DNA from: Bradyrhizobium sp. URHD0069
GTDB taxonomy: Bacteria; Pseudomonadota; Alphaproteobacteria; Rhizobiales; Xanthobacteraceae
DNA: 64,000 nucleotides
Reading direction: 5' to 3'
NCBI RefSeq assembly: GCF_000701345.1
Contig: NZ_JNIJ01000023.1
Span: 1 to 64,000, forward strand
Position 1 is the first letter of the stretch; each line of letters starts with the position of its first letter. Positions 1 through 7,148 of this stretch are shown in pieces. The notes under the pieces are model-generated. The model ran no database searches. It was not told the DNA's origin and worked only from the letters and a program-made list of their open reading frames with translations. The position numbers and the translations under genes are program-made.

Positions 1-554
1 ATGCGCGCCCGACGCTGCCGCGTCCACCGCATCCCACCCCGCGTCCGTGACGATCGCGATACGCCCCTCTCATGGGGTGAGACGGCGAGGCTTATAGATT
101 TGATTTGGGTCAAACGGGAAGCGGAATATTTTTGCGAACAGGACTGGACAGCCAACTGGCTGATTTGCCCGTCGGGCAACTCAGCCGAGCTGTCCGCCAT
201 AGCTCGAAGAGCGAAGGCGGAAAGCGTGACCCGCCTCTTTATCGTCGGTGAAACCACTTGTTTGCAGACTAAGAGCACAGCTTGGTTGGCCTGATGGGGT
301 TGCGTTCGCCATAGGCGGACATGCGGCGGTAGCTCCAGGCGGTAGCTCCAAGATAAAGCGACGGCCCCGGGTGTGGGACCCTGAGGCCGTCCGAGAGGTA
401 TACACACTGGAGGGCTCCCGACAGAGAAATAGCGCGAGCTTTGTTTTTTTGCTGGCAGAAAACTTGCGTCGCTCAACGGCTTTCTTTCCGAACGGCGGTG
501 TATCCACATCCGGCGCGTTGTCATCTGTCGGCCGCCAGTCGCCCGGCGCCTCGT
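1..554. other. gene-free stretch, probable decayed repeat DNA
   Basis: No convincing gene is visible. A 97-codon open frame occupies bases 1-294, but its product has no recognisable domain and runs through DNA that looks like a dispersed intergenic element of Bradyrhizobium-type genomes (recognised from memory, not verified). A 13-base unit (GGCGGTAGCTCCA) is repeated directly around 325-350. The run TTTATCGTCGGTGAA near 238-252 recurs near 10601-10615, which supports a repeat origin. Confidence 0.35.
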
Positions 555-2423
555 TCAGATGAGTAGATCATCCTGCAACGTCTCATCGGGCCTTACGCCC
601 AGCAGATCGATCGTCTCGCTGCCGACATGCAGCAGCGTTCCACCGTGGTGGTCGGAGGATCTATCGACATTCAGGTCGCCAGAGTATTGCAGCGTGTCGA
701 CCAGCGGGTCGAAATCGGTGATGGTCGCGGTGTTGTGTTCGCGGCCGATGATGTCGAAGTTGAACACGAAGGTGTCGGCGCCGGCGCCGCCGGTCATGGT
801 CTGGTTCCCGGACGCGGCGACCAGGGTGTCGTCCTTGGGTCCGCCGGTCAGGGTGTCGTTGCCCGGAGACCCGATGACCAGCCGTGCTTGCCCCTCGACC
901 GCCTCGGCTCCGGTCGGGTCCACCCCGCCCAGCGTCCCCGAGTGCCGCTCAGTCGATACGAACGCGTCGGCCTGCATCGCCATGGTGTCCGTATTACGCT
1001 CGATGATGTCAGAAAGCGTGGTCGACCTGATGTCGTCCAGGGTCTGCCGGTCGAACCCCTGGTTCTCGAAATACAGCCGGTCGCCGTCGCGCAAGGCTGC
1101 AAACTGGTCCGAGAGGATCCTGCCGAAGGTCGGGCCGATCGCGGCGCCATCGAGGTGATCTTCCGCCAGCCCTCCGGTCCACAGATCGATGGCGTGCACG
1201 TCGCCGTAGGCCCGCTCCAGCGCCGCCGCCGTCTCGGGGTTGGAGGAGACTTGATCGAAGCTGGTGTAGGGGTCCAGCCCGAGCGCCTCCCTGGTCTGGT
1301 TCAGCGTTCCCAAGCCGAGGTCGTGAGCACGCCGGATGTTGATTGCGGCAAGGTCAATGGAGACCGGCGGATCGTTGAGAAGATTGCGCAGGTCGTCGAT
1401 GATGTGTTCGTCCAGCTCATTCGCGGAGTCGCTGGTTAGGTTGCGCAATATGCCGTCGGCGCCACCGTGGGTGACGAAGGTCTCGGGCGACTCGAAGAAG
1501 GTTTCCGCCAGGCCTTGCGCCGACGTGTTGGCGCCCAGATCGTCCATGGCGTCGATATCGCTCGAGACCAAGGAGTGTCCGAACCGGAAGGCCGCCCCGG
1601 CGAATTCCGCGGTGATGGTCGGGTCGACATTGGGGTCGTAGCCGCGATAGTCCGGGATGGCATCCGGTCCGAGCAGGTGCGGCAGGAACTCGTTGTAGGT
1701 GATGTTGACCATTTCCGCGGTGGTGATGGCCCTGGCGGTCTCATACAGCCGGTCACCGCTCCAGTTCGGATGTTCCTCGTGCAGCCGGTCGACCTGGTAG
1801 TTGTGCTCGCGTACGAACAGGACTTGCAGCGCCGTCAGGTCCGGATTTTCCTGGGCCCGAATGTCGCCGGCCGCGAACGCCGACCCCTGCTCGGTCATGA
1901 CGATCGGCAGGTTGTCGCCCTCCGACATCGTCATGTGCCCGTCGGCCGTGCGCAGGCTGGCCGCGGTAGCCGCATCCGACCCGTACACCTGCGAACCGTC
2001 GAGCCAGCCGGTCACCGTGTTGATTGCGGTCGCGGGGCTACCGGCCACGCCCGTCGTCGGATCGATGGCCACCCGCGTGATCGGGATCGTGGTGCCAGCC
2101 TCAAGGAACTCGTCGCCCGGCGGCACCACGACCGAAATGTCCTCCGTGCCGGTCCGTTGCAGATCCATGTCGTGGTCGATGAACTGGCCCCAGGCATACA
2201 TCATCCCGGACAATGCCACTCCGTCGACCTGAAGATGGGTGTCGGGGCCACCCGCCACCACTATGTTGCTGATCTCGCGGGGATTGGGACCCGGCGTCAT
2301 TTCGGAGATGCCGTCGGCAAAGTTGGCCGGACCAATTCGGGCAAAGTTGGTGTCGGCCTGGTTCAGGCCGGGCACGGCTTGATTGTTGTCGGAGCCGTCG
2401 ATGGATCGAAAACGGAGTGCCAT
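555..2423 (-). CDS. secreted animal-type haem peroxidase with RTX calcium-binding end
   Basis: This 622-residue protein belongs to the animal haem peroxidase (peroxidasin/myeloperoxidase-like) superfamily, which oxidises halides or organic substrates with hydrogen peroxide. Visible motifs are GQFIDHD at residues 80-85 (distal His84, with Asp83 as possible haem-linked residue and Asp85 as calcium ligand), GWLDGSQVYGSD at 139-150, VREHN at 204-208 (catalytic Arg205 and Glu206) and FRFGHSL near 279-285 (proximal His283). The last ~100 residues hold RTX-type nonapeptide repeats (GSPGNDTLTGG, MTGGAGADTF) followed by the usual DFDPLVDTL segment, so export by a type I system is inferred. There is no N-terminal signal peptide. 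A GAGG ribosome site lies just before the ATG. No type I ABC exporter is in the window. Catalytic residues appear complete; the substrate cannot be told. Confidence 0.88.
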   Translation of the reverse strand: MALRFRSIDGSDNNQAVPGLNQADTNFARIGPANFADGISEMTPGPNPREISNIVVAGGPDTHLQVDGVALSGMMYAWGQFIDHDMDLQRTGTEDISVVVPPGDEFLEAGTTIPITRVAIDPTTGVAGSPATAINTVTGWLDGSQVYGSDAATAASLRTADGHMTMSEGDNLPIVMTEQGSAFAAGDIRAQENPDLTALQVLFVREHNYQVDRLHEEHPNWSGDRLYETARAITTAEMVNITYNEFLPHLLGPDAIPDYRGYDPNVDPTITAEFAGAAFRFGHSLVSSDIDAMDDLGANTSAQGLAETFFESPETFVTHGGADGILRNLTSDSANELDEHIIDDLRNLLNDPPVSIDLAAINIRRAHDLGLGTLNQTREALGLDPYTSFDQVSSNPETAAALERAYGDVHAIDLWTGGLAEDHLDGAAIGPTFGRILSDQFAALRDGDRLYFENQGFDRQTLDDIRSTTLSDIIERNTDTMAMQADAFVSTERHSGTLGGVDPTGAEAVEGQARLVIGSPGNDTLTGGPKDDTLVAASGNQTMTGGAGADTFVFNFDIIGREHNTATITDFDPLVDTLQYSGDLNVDRSSDHHGGTLLHVGSETIDLLGVRPDETLQDDLLI

Positions 2424-2724
2424 GGGGACCTCTTTCCGTTTGAGAGTCCAGCCCGGATCCCCAGTGCCCTCCTTTAGGCGGCACTTTCATGATTCGATGT
2501 GGCGGTCGCGCGGTCTTTCGGCATCGTTTCTGCGAAGTGGTCAATTCCATACACTTGGGATTTTGCAGCGTTAGAGTTGAGGTGCATCGAAACGGCGCGC
2601 CTGAGTCGTTCCGCAATTCCGCTAGGACACAGGCTGTTTCAGCATCATGGCCGACGGCTCACCGGACTATCAGAACGAGGTGCTCGAGCACGCAACCAGG
2701 TTCAACCTGTGTTTCGGCATGGAA

Positions 2725-2774
2725 TGAGGACCCGTTTTCGGGGTGATCGGCATCCAATCGGGACCCCGGAGCTA
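2725..2774. mobile_element. possible end of an IS21-like element
   Basis: This short stretch carries GGACCCG, then TTTTCGGGGTGATCGGCATC, then GGGACCCC. I recall the same pattern at the ends of IS21-family elements in alphaproteobacteria, but this could not be checked. No istA or istB coding remains. It lies directly 5' of a truncated autotransporter gene, so an old insertion could explain that truncation. The rest of 2424-2890 contains nothing I recognise. Confidence 0.25.
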
Positions 2775-2890
2775 GGGTCCACAGTGGCTTCCATCAATTC
2801 CATGCAAAAGCTTCGTTCCCGGTGGTTGCAAGCCATGTTTACCGGGCCTCGCAGCACATCGAAAGGAGATGGCGCCCGTTCACGCCGTGG

Positions 2891-3320
2891 ATGGGAATTA
2901 CGCCTTACGCCGCCGGACAGTTCACCACCTTCGATCTGCCCGCCTATGCCGAACAGGCGCTGTCCGGCACCTTCGCATTGAGCTACGGCGCGAAGAGCGT
3001 CACGGCATCGCGCAGCGAGTTGGGTGTTCGCACCGATAAATCCTGGGCGATGACGGATGCGATCTTCACCCCTGCGCGGCCGCTTTGCCTGGGCGCATGA
3101 TTTCAACACCGACCGCAATATCGCCGCGACGTTCCAGACGCTGCCGGGCGCATCGTTTGTCGTCAACGGCGCGGCGCAAGCGCATGACGCGGCGCTCACC
3201 ACTGCCTCCGCCGAGATGAAGTTCATCAGCGGCATCTCGCTCGCTGCCACCTTCGAGGGCGAATTCTCCGACGTGACGCGCAGTTACGCCGGCAAGAGCG
3301 TCGTGCGCTACCCCTGGTGA
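2891..3320 (+). pseudogene. autotransporter beta-domain remnant, truncated and frameshifted
   Basis: Two reading frames together give the C-terminal end of an autotransporter beta-barrel: GITPYAAGQFTTFDLPAYAE and LGVRTDKSWAM in the first frame, then RGRFAWAHDFNTDRNIA, PGASFVVNGAAQAHDAAL and the terminal aromatic ending VVRYPW in the second. The frames switch at a run of four C at 3069-3072; three C there would join them into one continuous beta-domain. The whole passenger and the first part of the barrel are missing upstream, so the gene is not functional even if the frameshift is a sequencing error. The family's final residue is normally aromatic, as here (Trp). Confidence 0.75.
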
Positions 3321-3731
3321 CCTCCGGTATCGGCACTTTTCGGACCTGACGCACCCGGTCGGCGATGTCCGCAGATCGGAGAAGAGCAGATGTTCGCGGC
3401 GCGTTGTCAAAGTGACGCGATTGACCCGGAACGGACCTTCCTTGGCCATCGACTTGACTGGAAGCAACGCGCCGCCGATCATTTCACCGCGCCATCTTTC
3501 TCGGGCGCGGCAAATGCCGGATTGAGAAAGCGCCTTTGGCTCGCGGTTCAAAGCCGCGCGCCGGATCGAGACCGAGCCGGCCCGCCAATACAAGGCGCGC
3601 GCTCATTTTGTGAAACGGGGAGCGGCGGGCCGCAGGGCATTCACCGACTGTCCGTCCCAGCCCGGCCGCATAGCTGCGGGGGTTTTCCTCCTTCTCGCGG
3701 CGCACGGTCACGAACGCCGCGGTCCCCGCCC
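3321..3731. other. gene-free stretch with dispersed repeat
   Basis: No gene is recognised. The part around 3368-3440 shares TGTCCGC at one end and GACGCGATTGACCC (3414-3427) at the other with a second copy around 4640-4710, so it is a dispersed repeat of the Bradyrhizobium intergenic type. A GC-rich hairpin lies around 3540-3560 but is not a tRNA. Confidence 0.5.
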
Positions 3732-4145
3732 CTAGGGGAACGTCAGGCCAAAAGCGGCCGGGTCGGGCTGCTCGCCGTCCCGCGGGACCAAAAAGCGCTC
3801 CAGCCCACCCGGCACGAAGCTGAGCAGCAAGGTCGCCTGGTCGCCGACCACTTCGATCGTATGCGGCACACCGCGGGGAAGAGCCGCGTAGGCGCCCGGC
3901 CCCACCTCGACGCGGGCATCGCCGACCCGCGCGATTAGCTGCCCCTGCACCACGTAGACCAGCTCGTCCTCGCGCGAGTGGGTGTGCAGCGGCGGCTCCT
4001 CCCCGGCCCGCACCGTCCACAGGACAGCGCCATAGTCGCCTCCGGACTGGCTGCTCTCCACTTTCATCTCGACGCTCGAGCCCCCGCTCGAGGTCACCGT
4101 CTCGCCGCCGTGGGGCGGCGTGAGAACTGGCTGCTGGACTGACAT
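3732..4145 (-). CDS. small cupin-domain protein
   Basis: A 137-residue single-domain cupin. The core reads PPLHTHSREDELVYVVQGQL followed by VEVGPGAYAALPRGVPHTIE, which supplies the two His-containing metal-binding cupin motifs (HTHxxxxE and PxxxPH). The start is taken at the ATG at 4145 because a perfect AGGAGG lies 6 bases before it; an open frame extends upstream but lacks such a signal. Proteins of this size bind a metal and act as small dioxygenases, isomerases or sensors; the substrate cannot be predicted. It stands alone, between repeat-filled gaps. Confidence 0.85.
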   Translation of the reverse strand: MSVQQPVLTPPHGGETVTSSGGSSVEMKVESSQSGGDYGAVLWTVRAGEEPPLHTHSREDELVYVVQGQLIARVGDARVEVGPGAYAALPRGVPHTIEVVGDQATLLLSFVPGGLERFLVPRDGEQPDPAAFGLTFP

Positions 4146-4809
4146 TTGTAGCCTCCTGTTCGTATTAAAGATGACTATCCACCACCCGACGAGAATGACC
4201 TTGCAACGCCGGCGAGGGAAATCACCTCTCGCCATAGAGTCGATGGACGATCGTTATTGCCGCCGCGCCGCGTGATGCCGCCGCATCTGCAGAGACTTCT
4301 AAACCCGTTGCCGCCCTTGGACCAATCGAGGTTGCGCGTGCCAACGCGCGCCGCCGTCCTTGACCATGACGCTGCTCCTACGGTGGATTTGTCGTGCGCC
4401 ACGTCGCCGACTGGATGCCGGACGGAGGTAAGAGAAAGAAAGAACATGGCCATTTTGCAGATGGGGCAGGATGCCTACAGAAAAATTTCGGAAATCCGGA
4501 ATTGGCTTACGTGGGTAACGACCAAGCTGCTTGCACACTCAGGTCTGGTGGTGGCACGAAGCCAAGTCCAACCTGCAACTCGATGCGAGCTGACCCGGAC
4601 GCGCTACGTCGCCTCTTGGCACTTTTCAGACATGCCGCGATGTCCGCTATCAGGGGTAAAGCGGAAGTGGCTCGGACATCGCCAAACCGACGCGATTGAC
4701 CCCAACCGGACTCTGACAGTCTCGGCGCAGGAGGCCGGTTGTGAGATATCTGCTGCACGAGCTGACTGATACCTGCCAGTTCGGCATCGCGCCGCCGACA
4801 GACCTCAGA
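4146..4809. other. gene-free stretch with dispersed repeat
   Basis: No gene is recognised in this 660-base gap. Bases about 4600-4720 carry a dispersed element that shares TGTCCGC and GACGCGATTGACCC (4689-4702) with the copy at 3368-3440. I recognise the intervening sequence as a common intergenic repeat of Bradyrhizobium genomes. Short open frames on both strands run through the repeat and have no coding character. Confidence 0.5.
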
Positions 4810-5913
4810 TCAATGTTTGACTCGGTTCGCCTCTACGATCTCTAGTCTGAAGCTAAATACATTCGGCTCCTTGGGATCAACGATTGCCCGGACCCAATGC
4901 GTATCAGGATAACCAATGGTCGCTACTCTCGTGAAATTTTCGATAGCCCGTCGGCTTGTAGAGCCGAACAGAGGTTTGTCGACGCGAAAGATGTGAGTAT
5001 CTCCATGCACGTAGACCACGGGCTTGCCGAAGGCCACGGTCTCCTTCTCGAGCGCAGCCAGAAACTCGTCGAAGCCAGTTGCTCTTCTCGTTTCAGGTGA
5101 TTTGAGACCCAGGCCCTCCAGCATGTATCTCTGCTGCACGTATGCGGGCCAGGTATTTTCAAATCGGGGGTCGGCCTGAGCAACGATCATGATTGCTTTG
5201 CTTCCGCTCCGCGTAGCCAGATCGAAGGCTTGTCTCATCCACGCCAAGTTGGCCGCGTTACGCTCTGAGTACTCAGCGTCCATCTCCGGCGTGCGGCCCA
5301 GGTTATTGTTGCTGCCTATCACGTGGAGAGTGACGAACATTACGTCCCCCTGGGTCCAGCGCACGTTCTCGTGGAAGTTAGCGTAGCGGCTGTCTTCACT
5401 CTGGCGCGTCAACCGTATGGTGCGCCGACCAAGGCTCTGGTCACCGTGGAAAAACATCTGGCGGAGCTTTGCCAATCTCTCAAGCGGGTCATACGTGCGC
5501 GGCTTTGCCCGGTGACAATCGGCCCACTCGTTGTCTCCAGCCACGAATATGAAAGGATGTTTGGAGCTTTGAGCCAGACCCAGGCGATGCTCGAACGTCT
5601 CGTCACCGCACGGAGGGAACCCCCCAACTTGCTCAGTCCACGCCGCACCGTCATACCAAAAATCACCGTCGTGAACGACAAAGGCCAACTCAGCGACGTC
5701 TATCGCCCTCATGACGTTGGCAAGCTCCTTTTCTTGCCTGGCGTCATACGGCATGTCGCCGATCAGCGCGAATTCAAATCTAGCGCCCGGCGCTTCCCTT
5801 CCGCCCTGACTCGTGGCGCTGTTGGAAAAAAGTAGCATGACGTACGCAACAGTCAGGGCGAACGTCAGTCCCGTCAGAGAACACGCGCTCCACGTGCGTC
5901 CCATGTTTCTCAT
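4810..5913 (-). CDS. secreted calcineurin-like metallophosphoesterase
   Basis: A 367-residue protein with an N-terminal hydrophobic segment (residues about 10-35) and then the motif order of metallophosphoesterases: FALIGDMPYD (about 48-57), VVHDGDFWYDG, FVAGDNEWADC and, near the end, VVYVHGDTHIF. These correspond to the D-x-H/D, GD, GN and GHTH-type metal-binding blocks, here in variant form (GDMPYD for GDxH, HGDTHIF for GHTH). The ATG at 5913 is preceded by GGAGG at good spacing. The protein is predicted to act outside the cytoplasmic membrane on phosphate esters of unknown type. Base composition is lower in GC than the core genes of the window, so recent acquisition is possible. Confidence 0.75.
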   Translation of the reverse strand: MRNMGRTWSACSLTGLTFALTVAYVMLLFSNSATSQGGREAPGARFEFALIGDMPYDARQEKELANVMRAIDVAELAFVVHDGDFWYDGAAWTEQVGGFPPCGDETFEHRLGLAQSSKHPFIFVAGDNEWADCHRAKPRTYDPLERLAKLRQMFFHGDQSLGRRTIRLTRQSEDSRYANFHENVRWTQGDVMFVTLHVIGSNNNLGRTPEMDAEYSERNAANLAWMRQAFDLATRSGSKAIMIVAQADPRFENTWPAYVQQRYMLEGLGLKSPETRRATGFDEFLAALEKETVAFGKPVVYVHGDTHIFRVDKPLFGSTSRRAIENFTRVATIGYPDTHWVRAIVDPKEPNVFSFRLEIVEANRVKH

Positions 5914-5944
5914 ACCTGCCTCCTATGCAACCATGTGGCTGTCA

Positions 5945-6172
5945 GCCGCCGCGTCCAGTTTTGCGACGCTCGCGGCGCGCCATGAGATACCCGCGATCTA
6001 TACCGTTCGCGAGTGAAGCCAGCGAGGCTGATGAGCTATGGGGCCGATAATCTGCAGATGTATCGTCACGTTCGGTGTGACACCGGTCCTCAAAGGCGCA
6101 AAGCCTGCCGACCTGCCGGTCATGCAGTCTACCAAATTTGAGTTCGTCATCAACCTTCGCAAAGGCTCGTGA
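5945..6172 (+). pseudogene. remnant of an ABC substrate-binding protein (ABC_sub_bind type)
   Basis: Pieces of one protein can be followed across three frames: TLAARHEIPAIYTVRE, then LMSYGADNLQMYRHV, then LKGAKPADLPVMQSTKFEF and VINL. This order matches the C-terminal part of the ABC_sub_bind (TrpX-like) family, in which AARHxIPAIY, GLMSYG and LKGxKPADLPV-QSTKFE follow each other. At least two frameshifts and loss of the N-terminal two thirds show it is dead. It lies on the strand opposite to its neighbours. Confidence 0.65.
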
Positions 6173-6182
6173 GAGCCCCTCG

Positions 6183-7148
6183 TTAGTGCTCGATCCAAAC
6201 AGTCATGCCCGGATCCAGGCCGGCGGGCTCTCCCTCCGGGTCGAGGCGCAAGCGCAGCGTATTGCGGTCATGATCGCCAATAACCCGCTCGGCCTGCCAG
6301 GTGGCAAAGACCCCGAGCGGCCGCATTTCGGTGATGACGCTTTTGATCGCGCCATCGGCACCGTTCCGCATCACGCTCACTGATTTTCCGACCGTGAGAC
6401 CACTGAGATAGTCTTCGCGGGCATTGAACGAAAGCCATTGCCTGCCTGCCGCCTCGACCATCAGGATCGGTTGACCCGCGCGAACATTCTCGCCCACCTC
6501 TGCAGCGATGACGCTGACCACACCGTCGGCTGGAGCACGCAGGATCATCTTTTCAAGACGCCGCTCAAGCACCGCGACCGCGGCCGCCGCGGCCTGCACC
6601 TGCGCGTCGGCGATCGCGCGTTCCTCCCGGGTCGGGCCCGCCACGGCCGCATCGTAATTCACCTGGGCCTTCGCCACATCGGCACGTGCACTTGCAGCCT
6701 CGTTTTCGGCCTGGTCAAGCGCCTGCTGGGATTCAAAGCGCTGGCGTGCCAGCGTGCTGGTTCTCGTGAGCTGGGCCTGCGCATATTCGAGGCGAGCTTT
6801 TGCCTTGGCGATTTCATATTTCAGCGACGCCACCTGTTCGCGTCGCACGCCCACATAGGTGTTGTTGCGGTTCGCGATTGCCGACGCGAGGGCGGCCCGC
6901 GCCTGGTCCGCCTGTGCGGTCAACTCCACCGCTGAAAGCCTCGCCAGGACATCGCCGGCGTGCACGTGGGCGCCCTTCTCGACCGCAATCGACACGAGCT
7001 GGCCGTTCACCTCCGGCTCCACCCTGATTTCGGTCGCCCGGACGACGCCGATGAGTGTGGCCGCCGATCCCGAACGACGCACCGAATAGATCAGCACGCC
7101 CGCGGCCAGCAAGAGTGCGATCGCAACGATGGCGCTAACCCTGCGCAT
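6183..7148 (-). CDS. HlyD-family periplasmic adaptor (second of the operon)
   Basis: A 321-residue membrane-fusion protein. One membrane anchor (residues about 5-22) is followed by a lipoyl/barrel half-motif (VEPEVNGQLVSIAVEKGAHV), a long alpha-helical hairpin rich in Ala, Gln and Arg (about 70-190), then the second barrel half (LRAPADGVVSVIAAEVGENV) and the C-terminal beta domain. The ATG at 7148 is chosen for its GAGGAGG site; a further in-frame ATG at 7172 has no such support. It overlaps the end of the permease gene by 14 bases, so the two are translationally coupled. It should bridge an inner-membrane exporter to an outer-membrane channel, but no TolC-type gene is nearby. Confidence 0.88.
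   Translation of the reverse strand: MRRVSAIVAIALLLAAGVLIYSVRRSGSAATLIGVVRATEIRVEPEVNGQLVSIAVEKGAHVHAGDVLARLSAVELTAQADQARAALASAIANRNNTYVGVRREQVASLKYEIAKAKARLEYAQAQLTRTSTLARQRFESQQALDQAENEAASARADVAKAQVNYDAAVAGPTREERAIADAQVQAAAAAVAVLERRLEKMILRAPADGVVSVIAAEVGENVRAGQPILMVEAAGRQWLSFNAREDYLSGLTVGKSVSVMRNGADGAIKSVITEMRPLGVFATWQAERVIGDHDRNTLRLRLDPEGEPAGLDPGMTVWIEH

Noticed and set aside
3540..3580. Hairpin with GGTTCAAAGCC resembling a tRNA T-arm
   Set aside because: No acceptor stem, anticodon arm or D-arm can be folded around it, so it is not a tRNA.
4394..4699. A 101-codon plus-strand frame before the metallophosphatase
   Set aside because: Its second half runs through a dispersed repeat that also occurs near 3368-3440, and no domain is visible.
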